Source: Ryuthela nishihirai | Lineage: Eukaryota > Arthropoda > Arachnida > Araneae > Heptathelidae | Length of the DNA stretch: 64,000 nucleotides | Assembly: GCA_038380435.1 (NCBI GenBank) | Contig: JAWZYU010000010.1 | Location: 42,194,135-42,258,134 of the forward strand | Reading direction: 5' to 3' | Shown: piece by piece, positions 41,559-51,348 of the stretch | Layout: each line of letters begins with the position of its first letter | Position numbering within the stretch: position 1 is the stretch's first letter | Notes under the pieces: model-generated | Seen by the model: the letters and a program-made list of their open reading frames with translations, nothing else | The model's database searches: none | Told to the model about the DNA's origin: nothing | Position numbers and translations under genes: made by a program

Positions 41559-42122
41559 CGCTCGAGTGGTTAAAGTGATTGGCTGTGAATCAAAGGGTTG
41601 GGTTGGTTGTTTTACCTCTGAACGGCACTTTTTTGCACACCATAGGATAAATGGCCAGGTCACAAGGACCCGAAGGCTCAGAGAAGGTTGGGGGAGGGGA
41701 CCCACTGGAACAGCTGTTGGGAGACAGATGGTAGCCTCCCGTCAAGGCCATCCAGCGTGTTCTTTAACGTGCACAGAGTATGGCTCTCCCACACACCGGG
41801 ACACAGCTTAACGTCCCATCCAACGGACGGCGGCCTTTCCAAGCCCATCGGTGTCTCCTACTGACCTGGGCAGGGCGGGGAGTTTTGCGGAGATAAATCT
41901 CAACGCTGACCCAGCTGGGACTCGAACCTGAGAACTACAGATTACGAGCCTGGCGCGCTACCGACTGAGCCACCCCCGCCCCGCTGTGAATCAAAGCTCC
42001 CCGATTAAGGCAAATATATTTCTGCTGAGGTCTTTCCTTCTTCAGAGACTTCTCTGTGGCGTGTTATACTTGAAGGCTGCTGTCTGACCTCTGTGACAAG
42101 CAGCTGCTTGAGAGGTAGTTTA
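41559..42122 (+). mobile_element. SINE-2 copy interrupted by SINE-1
   Basis: The head lies at 41559-41595 (GCTCGAGTGGTTAAAGTGAT) and the body and tail at 41983-42122 (CTGCTGAGGTCTTTCC, ACAAGCAGCTGCTTGAGAGG). The reconstructed order is normal once the inserted SINE-1 and one TSD are set aside. Confidence 0.92.
41596..41982 (-). mobile_element. SINE-1 copy nested in SINE-2, with 14 bp TSD
   Basis: Full reverse copy with the perfect TSD GCTGTGAATCAAAG at 41582-41595 and 41983-41996. Boundaries are unambiguous: 3' end GGGTTGGTTGTTTTACC and head GAGCCACCCCCGCCCC. Confidence 0.97.
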
Positions 42123-42138
42123 TTCTCCTTTTTATATT

Positions 42139-42352
42139 CATGGCCAAGTGGTTAAAGTGCTTGACTACTGATCAAAGGGACTTGGGTTCCACTTCCGGGT
42201 AAGGCATGCATGTTTGTGTTACTTTTCTGCTGAGGTCCCGCCATCCTCACAGACTTTCTACTATGGCATATAAATTGACAAGCTCCTGTTAGAGCTCTGT
42301 GCAAGAAGCTGCTTGAAGGGTGGGTGGGTGGAGGAGTATTTATTTAATTACT
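42139..42352 (+). mobile_element. SINE-2 copy, diverged
   Basis: A box TGGCCAAGTGG, GGGTTCCACTTCCGGGTAAG in place of the B box, and 3' end AAGAAGCTGCTTGAAGGGTG with a GGGT expansion before TATTTATTTAATT. It stands directly behind the previous SINE-2. Confidence 0.88.
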
Positions 42353-42384
42353 ATAATACCAATAGTTGCAAAAAACCTTAATAA

Positions 42385-42480
42385 CACTAAATATATAAAT
42401 ATATATTAATATATATTTTACATAATATATATTTATATATATATATATAAATATATATTTTAATTATATGCTTAATATAT
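42385..42480. repeat. AT-rich imperfect microsatellite
   Basis: Mixed (TA)n and TATATTTA runs, self-complementary over most of the length. Confidence 0.9.
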
Positions 42481-43425
42481 CATCGTAAAATTAATTAATA
42501 TGGGCCTGTGTGACACGTAGTATCCTGTTTTTTCTAGGTAACACTGCAACTACTGTGGTCCGGGTTCGAGTCCCCTGATAGCATGATTGTTCTGTCGTAA
42601 CCTGCAGATATGCTGGTAAGTTGCGGGTCTGATTATAACGACAGTAAAAAAACAGTAAAGAAAATTTTTTATAAAGATCTACTTCGAATCTGTTTAGATT
42701 TTAATTTTTTAAAACATTCATTATTTTTTTCTTTAAGGATTTACCTTTGATGTAATATTGGTTTGATGAAAATAACGTTTTTTAAAGTAAAAAAAAATAA
42801 TGTACTTTAATTTGAGAAAAATATTATTTTTAATATTGAAATATCGCAAGATAAATTGTGTTCATTTAGTTTTCGACAGTGATATATCGCAAGAAAGTTG
42901 TGTTAATTCAATGAATTATGGCTGCCATGCTACAGAAGATTCAATAAAATTAAGCATTTAAATGTTTTAATGTGAAAGATTCTAAAAGAAGAATGATAGA
43001 TGCAAGAATGTTAATGGAAAGCGAAATTCGATTTATTTTGCATAGATTTTACTACTTGAAAAAAATCGGGTTCAAAACATTTTTAGTATTTTTAGTATTA
43101 TTTGCATGCGCAAATTCCGTTCTACATTATGATATTTGTAGTTGACATGGTTCATACAAAAGTAATTTATATATTTTTTTCTTTATTTGCAAATAATTTA
43201 TAAATAGAATTATAAAAAAAGTACATGTTTAAGCCTCTTAGTGTTAAAAGAATTAAATTGCATTTAGTTATGTTAAAAATTATAGGTTTGTGATATGTAT
43301 ATAGACTTATTCTCAAATTACTATGATAAAACTTTTATGTAATGCGGGTACTCTGTATATTTGAGAATAAATTAAATATTTTTATTCATAGGGTTAGAGA
43401 AACTGAAATATTTAAAAATAGTATC
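42481..43425. other. AT-rich stretch without recognised gene
   Basis: GTCCGGGTTCGAGTCCCC at about 42558-42576 is a good B box without a matching A box, perhaps a SINE scrap. Nothing else was recognised. Confidence 0.4.
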
Positions 43426-43436
43426 CCTCATTCTAA

Positions 43437-43856
43437 GGGGTGGCTCAGTCGATAGCGCGCCAGGCTAGTAATCTGTAGTTCCCAGGTTCGAGTCCCAGCT
43501 GGGTCAGCGTTGAGATTTATCTCCGCAAAATTTCCCCGCCCTGCCCACGGTCAGTAGGGGACACCGATGGGCTTGAAAAGGCCACCGTCCGTCGGATGGG
43601 ACGTTAAGCCGTGGCCCCGTGTGTGGGAGAGCCATACCCTGTGCACGTTAAAGAACACACTGGATTGGCCTTGACGAGAGGCTTACCATCTGTCTCCCAA
43701 CAGCTTGGCCTTGACGGGAGGCTTACCATCTGTCTCCCAACAGCTGTTCCAGTGGGTCCCCTCCCCCAACCTTCTCTGAGATTCAGGGTCCATGTGACCT
43801 GGCCATTTAGCCCATGGTGTGCAAAAAAGTGCCGCTCAGAGGTAAAACAACCCAAT
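43437..43856 (+). mobile_element. SINE-1 copy with TSD and internal 40 bp duplication
   Basis: TSD CCTCATTCTAA at 43426-43436 and 43857-43867. The body contains two tandem 40 bp units at 43665-43704 and 43705-43744 (TTGGCCTTGACG, CCATCTGTCTCCCAACAGC), explaining its extra length. Otherwise close to consensus. Confidence 0.95.
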
Positions 43857-43989
43857 CCTCATTCTAAAAATTATTTCAAAATCTACAAAAATCGATAGAA
43901 GTTATGAAAATTACATTTGCAAAGGGGATGTCTGATCGATGGGTTATTCTTTTTGTTTTAATTAGATTCGGAAATTTTTTTTGGGATGA

Positions 43990-44400
43990 ATGATACTACT
44001 CTTAAATATTACACCTTCTACGAATTACTCTTACCAGTATAATGATCAGCATTCCGCAACACTATTCCTAAATGTTCCATTTTACAAAACTGTACTCTGA
44101 AATGTTGTATCTTTCACTACTCTTAAATGATCCACCTTCCACGATATTACCTTTCTGCTCTTAAATGATCTATCTTTCATTATCATCATCATCATCATCC
44201 TCAAGCAGCCATGGGCTATGGAGGTCCAACCAAACCGTGCAGTTTAATTCTCCAAGCATATCTGTCCTGAGCTGCTATACGTAAGTGATCCACCTCCCAG
44301 ATACTATTCCTGAACATTCCAGGACATTTTTCTTAAATGATCTACCTCCCATGACACTTTTCTTAAGTGTTCAACCTTTCTTAACTGTCTGAACAGTGAA
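43990..44400. repeat. Degenerate ~30 bp repeat array interrupted by a LINE tail
   Basis: Units related to CTCTTAAATGATCCACCTTC recur irregularly before 44180 and after 44280. Between them sits a LINE 3' fragment. The array is old, and no exact period can be given by eye. Confidence 0.6.
44181..44275 (-). mobile_element. LINE 3' terminal fragment
   Basis: (ATC)n followed by CTCAAGCAGCCATGGGCTAT, GGAGGTCCAACCAAACCG and TCCAAGCATATCTGTCCTGA matches the 3' end of the element at 51349-53085 at a few mismatches. It is a strongly 5'-truncated copy of about 95 bp. Confidence 0.92.
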
Positions 44401-45096
44401 TGAATATTAAAATCGAAATTTGGTCAGATTTTATCTGATATCACTAAAATATTTTTTCCACAAATAATTTTGTCAATTATAATATCTAGTAGCAAGCATT
44501 CGTGGCAACTTTGGCGTACACGGTTTTGAGCAAGCAAGCGTGTGAACAATTGTTAGTGCAGTACTTTTACCATTCTCAACATGACTACTCAATTCACGAT
44601 TCCTTGATTATTTTTGATGAACTCATCAATTTTTGTTGCGTTGTTGTCACACATGTTGCGGGGCGCATTCCACAAAAAAATACAGATCTGAACGAAGTTT
44701 ATGTTTCAGATCTGTATCACCTTCCCTAAAGCGTTTTATCTAACGCCTCGCTGTGTTTATATCGACACACACACATTACGACAGAATTTTTTTAGCGACG
44801 GCGAATCTCTACTGGCCTAGCAGCTTCCGCAGGAGGAAATTTAATATCTCACAGTTGTCTAAATCTGACATTAATGTAGCCGGCCATTTTGAATTGCTGT
44901 ATATTTCTGCTGCGACTTGGGATATGTTTGTAAAACTTTCAAAACTTTAATATGAAGTTCACTCCTTCAAATATCAGCTTTATGTTCTAATAAATATCTC
45001 TTTTTTTTATCAGTTATTTAAAAAATTTGAAAAAAAAAATTAGAAAAAATTAAAAAATTAGAAAAAATTAGAAAATTTTATAATATCTCTTTTTTA
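44401..45096. other. AT-rich stretch without recognised gene
   Basis: Two short open frames (44502-44729, 44753-44950) have no motif I recognise. Low-complexity A/T repeats fill 45000-45096. Confidence 0.4.
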
Positions 45097-45181
45097 AAAA
45101 AATAAATATCTCTATTTTTTTTTTTACACTTTACAAAAAAAAAGTAAAGTGTAAAAAAAAAAAATAGAGATATTTATTTTT
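45097..45181. repeat. Long hairpin with a mariner-like end beside it
   Basis: Arms 45097-45134 and 45144-45181 (AATAAATATCTCTATTTTTT, TTACACTTTAC) pair with one length difference in the T run. CCCTCGTA at 45189-45196 just outside is the terminal motif of the mariner relic at 45626, so this may be the hairpinned remainder of a related element. Confidence 0.75.
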
Positions 45182-45196
45182 GGGGAAACCCTCGTA

Positions 45197-45625
45197 TTAT
45201 TATGACAAATAACCTGTATTGGAATTTAACATGATTCTTGTTCACTTTTCAAAAAGTTGAACATTTTCTTTAATATATTTCAGAAACATGATAGAAAAAT
45301 TCCCCGACACTATTATTTTTTATTCATTTTACTCCATGATGAAAAGCGTAAAGAGTAGTTTGCAAATTATTAATAACAACATAATATGAAATAACAAATT
45401 GGGAGGTAAAGGCAGCTGAAATTTTTTGTCTTAAAAAAGAGCATGTTTTTGGTCAAAGTTATATTTTTCTATTCTCATCTTTAACTCGTAAAAATAGTGA
45501 GGTCTTAATAAATCAAACTCAAAACAATTTGACAGTTTCTGATTCGCTGGTAAATTAGCTTCAATGAGACATAATTTTCGAGATTCAGAAAGCATCAGTT
45601 TTTGCTTTTAACCAATTTTTATGTA
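45197..45625. other. AT-rich stretch without recognised feature
   Basis: Nothing supportable was seen. Confidence 0.45.
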
Positions 45626-45789
45626 CGAGGGTTTGCCAATAAATATTAATTTAAGTACAACATCAAAGCAATTTATTCCAGAAACTTGTGCACGCACTAT
45701 TTTTTAATGTAATTACCTTCTCTTTCGATATATTTAGTCCAACAGCAGGAAAAAAGTTTTCAGTAAAAAGCGTAGTCGATTATATGCTG

Positions 45790-46565
45790 CATTTTGAACG
45801 TCTGCATCATCCCTCAACTCGAGCCCCCTTAGTATTCTTCCAAAGTGATGCGTCGGTTTTCCTCAAAAAGTTCATTAAGACGTTTCATTAACACGTACTG
45901 CTGCTTCGACTGGTCTACCAAGTCCATGTTCATTCATTAGGCTTGTGCGACCGTTTCTGAGAAGTTCTTACCATTTGTGTACACCTTTTGATAATAAAAA
46001 CTGTCCCCCATTTTGTGAACACATCCTACAGTAAATTTCCGTTGTTTTGACTCCTTCTGACAGCAAAAAACAAATGACACCTCGCTCTTTAACTGCGGTA
46101 CAGTCGCTCAAAAAAGTATCCGAACACTGCGGTTGATTACAGAATTCAGAAAAAATATCTGGCAACGATTTTTTTAGAAATTAGTGATCTGGCAACCTTC
46201 GTGTCACGTGATTACAGAATTCAGGAAAACTATCTGGAGCGTGTACAGCAACTGTACACGCCCCAGTTACTGTTCACAGCAAACTGGGGCGTGTGCAGTT
46301 ACTGCACACGCTCAAGTTTGCTGTGAACGGTAACTGCACACGCTCAATATTTCCGTGAGTGAGCCCACACGATCTAGTATCAAATAATATGATCACCTAC
46401 AGTCGCTCAAAAAAGTATCCGAACACTATGGTTGATTACAGAATTCAGAAAAAATATCTTTCAACGATTTTTTTTCTGAATTCTGTAATCAACCGTAGTG
46501 TTCGGATACTTTTTTGAGCCACTGTACAATCCGGCAGAGGGTCCGCCACTTTAACAATTGACTGT
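45790..46565 (-). pseudogene. mariner transposase N-terminal pseudogene, split by M1
   Basis: Minus-strand reading: MADPLPDC just right of the M1 insertion, then ERGVICFLLSEGVKTTEIYC and CSQNGGQFLLSKGVHKW on its left. In another frame follow LLRNGRTSLMNEHGLGRPVE and LFEENRRITLEE. This is the two-helix-turn-helix region of mariner transposases (the [I/V]xFLxxEGxxxxEI and NGRTS..E..GRP landmarks). The DDD catalytic domain is missing. Confidence 0.85.
46101..46524. mobile_element. M1 composite MITE, copy g
   Basis: TA at 46099-46100 and 46525-46526. Unit 1 (46101-46397) has nested GGAGCGTGTACAG and GGGGCGTGTGCAG hairpins and an AATATGATCACC end. Unit 2 (46400-46524) is a shortened palindrome ending TTTTTTGAGCCACTG. 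Inserted in the coding relic of the mariner. Confidence 0.93.
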
Positions 46566-46739
46566 CTGTTTAAGTATCGCCAACTTTATACCGAAACTAC
46601 GAGTACTAACTACATGATCAGACATGCAGCAATGAGGGTATGTTGTAAAGATTATATAATGGGTACATACGTCCGTGAAAAATTGAAATTCACTTTATTT
46701 ATTGACTTACCCTCGTAGTTTCGCAGCATTGTCTGGCTG

Positions 46740-46870
46740 CATCCTTCTCAAGACCTTCGATGTCCTCATTTGTCACTGAGAGTAAATCGGGGCTCAATCG
46801 GTGAGAAAATCTCAATACAAGCACAGTAAAGAATTCGAACCTAGAAACATCCCGTTACAAACACTTAACA
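46740..46870 (-). mobile_element. Weak SINE-1 fragment
   Basis: CCTTCGATGTCCTCATTTGT, GAAAATCTCAATACAAGCAC and AATTCGAACCTAGAAACATC follow the order of a reverse SINE-1 head and middle but are strongly diverged. Confidence 0.5.
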
Positions 46871-47481
46871 GGAAGACTATTAAAATATGCATCAGAGATC
46901 CACTCAGAAAATGACTGTTTTAATAGATCCGATTCTAGATAGCAAGAATAAGACTTAAAGAATAGTTTAGCAAATTGACGAATTCCGATCAGATAGTTAC
47001 GTCACGAAGTTTCCAAACCAATGGAAAAGAGGTTGCTATAAAACGTTCGCTGAATTCTGAAAATGATATACGATCCTTTTCTGTATCTCTTCTGCAGCAA
47101 TAAATCATTTTTGAAACGATAGATTTCTTAAGATTCATGGAATGTTTACTTACAAATATTATCATGACTGTGTGGAAAATGATTCTTTCTATTGCACACG
47201 CATCTTTTATCACCAGGGGACGTAAATAAGGCTGTTTAATTGCATGAACCAAGTGAGTGGGCGTTCATTTAATGCATCGGTCTTGATGAAGGCGGACCTT
47301 TACACAAAGGAGGATGACATGGTTTCTTTACTTGACGTCTTCATTCGAAAGCGAAATTATTTTCGCAGGACAAAAACATGAGAAGAGGGCTGAGACATTT
47401 CTAACACTAATAACAGTCTGAACATAGAAGGTCATAAATACCACTACGCACACCAGTGACTTAATACTTCTTATTCTTTAG
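46871..47481. other. Stretch without recognised feature
   Basis: Nothing supportable was seen. Confidence 0.45.
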
Positions 47482-47872
47482 GGGCCGGGGATGGCTCAGT
47501 CGGTAGCCCGTCAGCGCGCCAGGCTCGTAATCTGCAGTTCCCAGGTTCGAGTCCTAGCTGGGTCAGCGTTGAGATTTATCTCCGCAAAATTCCCCGCCCT
47601 GCCCACGGTCAGTAGGGGACACCAATGGACTTGGAAAGGAAGTCGTCCGTTGGATAGGACGTTAAGCCGTGGCCCCGTGTGCGGGAGAGTCATACCCTTT
47701 GCACGTTAAAGAACACGCTAGATGGCCTTGACGGGAGGCTACCATCTGTCTCCTAACAGCTGTTCCAGTTGGTCTCCTCCCCCAACTTTCTCTGAGCCCT
47801 CGGGATCCTTGTGACCTAGCCATTTAGCCCATTGTGTGCAAAAAAGAGCAGCTCAGAGGTAAAACAACCTAA
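47482..47872 (+). mobile_element. SINE-1 copy, full length
   Basis: Head GGATGGCTCAGTCGGTAGCC with an extra CCGTCAG in the D-loop region, B box GGTTCGAGTCC, complete body and 3' end AGAGGTAAAACAACCTAAAA. No clear TSD. Open frames over it on both strands are SINE readings. Confidence 0.93.
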
Positions 47873-48299
47873 AATCGTAATTTTCTCTCAGGGTTGGGAT
47901 CCTGATGTTTAGCATTTAAGATTTTATCAGGCCTCCTCCACTTAAAGGGAAAAAAAATCGAAACGAAATTAGGATTGGGGATTATAGTGACTGAAAAAGA
48001 TTGTTAGAATTCTGTTCTATGTTCATAAAATAGATGAGCACAATATGGAATATACACGTTCGCCAATATTTCATTTCGATCGAGGTTGAAATAATGATTC
48101 GATGGACATTAGAGATTGACAAAGATCAATGATCATTGCTCTTCATCGGTGAGTACAGAGAAAATCCAGAGATCAGAATCTATTAAATGAAAAAGTGACC
48201 AAAATCAATGCACGCCTCTTTGTAAACACAAACATAATGTCCAACTACCATAAAGTGGTAGTAAAGAATCACAGGATATGTCCTGTAGACATAGAACTC

Positions 48300-48412
48300 A
48301 TGAAATAATAAGCTGAAAGAATTGGTTTTGCCATGAGTGGGATTCGAACCTAGGAGACATGGGTTTGAATCCCACTCATGGCAAAACCAATTTTTTCAGC
48401 TTATTATTTCAT
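48300..48412. repeat. 51 bp-arm palindrome built from a tRNA-like 3' half
   Basis: Arms 48300-48350 and 48362-48412 differ at two positions and are separated by 11 bp. Each arm holds a B box plus ATCCCACTCATGGCAAAACC and CAGCTTATTATTTCAT. The B-box part matches the SINE-like sequence at 30.7 kb (GAATCCCACTCAT). A transcript would fold into one long hairpin. Confidence 0.92.
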
Positions 48413-49308
48413 AAGTACCATAAAGTGTCCTTCAATAAATTTCCCTTCAGACTTTGTACATTCACGAGAAATGGGATTCGTTACACCAACCCCTCCCCTC
48501 CTATAAGGCGGGTTGAAAAGGAACCATGCCTCCTCCCCCTTAACCAGAACAGAGGAGAAAAAATATTAAACATATTTGTATTATCCGTATTTCTCAAGAA
48601 ATATTATAAAAATCGGTGAAAACGAGGGAACATTGGAACGACGTTCCGGTTCATTCCGACTGGAACTCCTGCCCATCCCTTTGATTCGGATCCGTTGGCC
48701 CTTCCCTTCATTTTCCTATAGATCAAGGCCTGCATTAGATCGTATTACATGTTCTCTTTCAGGAACTTCGTAATATTTTGTGGATAGGGTTGTTTTATCT
48801 CTGAAAGGTCTATATTTGAAACACAATGAGATGAATAATCAAGTCACAAAGACTTCAAATTCTCAGAGCAGCGTAGGAAAATGTAGTACTGAGAGAACAA
48901 TACTAAATTTCTATCCCCCAGTTCTATGACAGGAGACTTTCACCTGTCGACAGAAGGTTTCACTTCAAGTCCTCTTAGTTGTAATAGACACCTATACTCT
49001 ATTTCTCGTAAAGAATGAAGCGTCAAAATCTGAAGTCAAAGAAAGCAACAACCAATGAAAAAATGACACACTAGAGCAGGAGTTCTACCAAGAACAAGTC
49101 GCAGATATAAAACTCCGCAACAGCAAATAGTTCCACGCCTTATGCAAGAAATAAGTAACTTTTATAACGTAATTTTTTTTATGTGTAGTTTACAGAAGAG
49201 AGCAATTGAAAGTGCTGTTTTTAATTTCCGACTATTGTAAAGTATACGATGAAACACCATTTCCTTTGTGCCGGTATATTTGCGATACAGAATATTTATC
49301 GAGAAGCT
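48413..49308. other. Stretch with only a weak SINE-1 scrap
   Basis: At 48787-48875 GGGTTGTTTTATCTCTGAAA and AATAATCAAGTCACAAAGAC suggest a degraded reverse SINE-1 3' end. The rest has no recognised feature. Confidence 0.45.
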
Positions 49309-49320
49309 CCCTAACGAGTG

Positions 49321-49704
49321 GGGGGGGGGGGGGCTCAGTCGGTAGTGCGCCAGGCTCGTAATCTGTAGTTCCCAAGTTCGAGTCCCAGCTGGGTCAGTGT
49401 TGAGATTTATCTCCGCAAAATTCCCCGCCCTGCCCACGATCAGTAGGGGACATCGATGGGCTTGGAAAGGCCGTCGTCCGTCGGATAGGACGTTAAGCCG
49501 TGGCCCCGTGTGCGGGAGAGCCATACTCTGTGCACGTTAAACAACACGCTGGATGGCCTTGACGGTAGGCTACCATCTGTCTCCCAACAGCTGTTCCAGT
49601 GGGTCCCCTCCCCCAACCTTCTCTGAGCCTTCGGGGGTTCATGTGACCTGGCCATTTAGCTCATGTTGTGCAAAAAAGTGCCGCTCAGAGGTAAAACAAC
49701 CCAA
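49321..49704 (+). mobile_element. SINE-1 copy, full length, with TSD
   Basis: Perfect 12 bp TSD CCCTAACGAGTG at 49309-49320 and 49705-49716. A G run begins the element and the tRNA-like head, conserved middle and 3' end are near consensus. Confidence 0.96.
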
Positions 49705-49849
49705 CCCTAACGAGTGAGGATTGATGCATTTTCAGCAGTCACATCTTGCTTTTCATTGGCTTTCGTAGTTAAGCGTATTAAGCCATGAATGGGCAAGAAA
49801 CTCTTTGAGGTAAACTTGCTGCTGCATTCTTTATCTGAAATAGAGTATA

Positions 49850-50510
49850 ACATGGGTGAGAGGATCCTGTCACGGCCAGTCAGTGTGTTCCATAGGAATG
49901 AACGAGGTATAGCATTCCTGCACAACCGGGAGGGAGGGATGGATCAGTCAGTAGACTGCCATGCTCGTAATCTGCAGTTCCCAAGTTCGAGTCACACCTG
50001 GTCTAACGTTGAGATTTATCTCCGCAAAACTCCCTGCCCTGCCCTCGGTCAGTAGGGGCCACCAATGGGCTAGGAAAGGCCGCCGTCCTTCGGATGTGAC
50101 GTTAAGCCGTGACTCCATATGAGGGAGAGCCATACCCAGCACGTTTAAGAACCCACTGGATGACTTTGACGGGAGGCTACCACCTGTCAACAGCTGTCCA
50201 GTGAGTCCTCTCCTCCCAACCTTCTCTGAGCCCTCGGGCCCTTGTGACCTGGCCATTTTGGCCATTGCGTGCAAAAAAAGTGTCGCATAGAAGTAAAACA
50301 ACCCAACCCATTCCTGCACACGGAAACACATTTTAAAGTCCCATTCAGCGGACGGCGACCATTCTAACCCCAAACGGAGTCGACTTTTTCATCGACTATA
50401 GAACTTGGGTTAACGGAGAAAATCCTCAAGCGGACGCAGTTGATTCTCGAACCTGGGAATTGCAGATTGCGAGTAGATCTGGCATGCTACCGACTGAGTC
50501 AATCTGTAAC
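49850..50510 (-). mobile_element. Old SINE-1 copy interrupted by a younger one
   Basis: A reverse copy, strongly diverged. The short left piece ends at 49924 (AACGAGGTATAGCATTCC, the counterpart of GGGTATGGCTCTCC). The right piece at 50309-50510 runs from CACACGGAAACACATTTTAA to CCGACTGAGTCAATC with a recognisable head. Confidence 0.78.
49925..50308 (+). mobile_element. SINE-1 copy nested in SINE-1, with TSD
   Basis: Perfect TSD CATTCCTGCACA at 49913-49924 and 50309-50320. Head GGGATGGATCAGTCAGTAGA, B box AGTTCGAGTC, 3' end AAGTAAAACAACCCAAC. Moderately diverged itself. Confidence 0.94.
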
Positions 50511-50552
50511 TATAAAGAATTATTCTTCCTCCCTCCCCCCACCAGTTAGAAC

Positions 50553-51060
50553 AGTGGTTTCTAAATTTGGGATCGCAGCATGATACTGTTGGGGTCTATG
50601 TCATAGATAAGTATCGAGGTCGTGATGGTTTCAGAAACAGGTTGGGTTGTTTATAACTCTGAGCTGCACTCTTTTGCACACCATGGGCTAAATTGCCAGG
50701 TCACATGGACCCCGAAGGCTCAGAGAAGGTTGGGGGAGGGGACCCACTTGAACAGCTGTTGGGATACAGATGGTAGCCTCCCGTCAAGGCCATCCAGCGT
50801 GTTCTTTAACGTGCACAGGGTATGGCTCTCCTGCATACGGGCCCACGGCTTAACGTCCCATCCGACGGACGGCGGCCTTTCCAAGCCCATAGGTGTCCCC
50901 TACTGACCGTGGGCAAGGCGGGGAATTTTGCGGAGATAAATCTCAACGCTGATCCAGCTGGGACTCTCAGAAACAGATATCAGTGCCACAATTGTTTAAG
51001 AGACATATATTGGGGTTCGCGACAGTCTCAAACACAGATTATGCGGTGATCATGGAGTCG
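50553..51060. mobile_element. hAT-like MITE remnant with SINE-1 inside
   Basis: CAGTGGTTTCTAAATTTGGG at the left and TATTGGGGTTCGCGACAGTC at the right read like the ends and subterminal region of a non-autonomous hAT. The exact right terminus and TSD were not resolved. The SINE-1 at 50641-50966 interrupts it. Confidence 0.45.
50641..50966 (-). mobile_element. SINE-1 copy, 5'-truncated, with TSD
   Basis: TCAGAAACAG at 50631-50640 and 50967-50976. The reverse copy stops at GATCCAGCTGGGACTC, before the tRNA-like head, so true 5' truncation at integration is likely, as expected for LINE-driven insertion. Confidence 0.95.
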
Positions 51061-51348
51061 TCGAAGAAGTTGAAAGCGTTAATAAAGGCGAAGGATAAGT
51101 AATTTAGGAAAAAGATTTACTCTTTAGTTCAGTATATAACTGAAGGACATAGAGATGCTCTTAAAGATATTTAACAATCTACTTCTGAAAAAAAAAAACC
51201 TAAAAAAAAAAGCTGTCGACAGAGAATTATATATCTCTGCGAAATATTTGGTGCAGTATTTATAAGACAAATTTATCAAGTTAATTTGCCGATGATCTAC
51301 TCTCATTACGATCATCAGTTCGAAATCAAATTCTAATTCCGAACAGAA
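51061..51348. other. AT-rich stretch without recognised feature
   Basis: Contains two A runs near 51190-51215 and nothing else recognisable. The LINE 3' tail starts at 51349. Confidence 0.45.

Larger units (their letters stand above)
45626..46715 (-). mobile_element. mariner-type element, internally deleted, carrying M1 copy g
   Basis: Ends CGAGGGTTTGCCAATAAATA and ATTTATTGACTTACCCTCG are inverted and flanked by TA (45624-45625 and 46716-46717). The (T)ACGAGGGT start is typical of mariner elements. Without the 424 bp M1 insertion and one TA only about 660 bp remain, about half of a mariner, so the catalytic part has been deleted. Confidence 0.85.
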
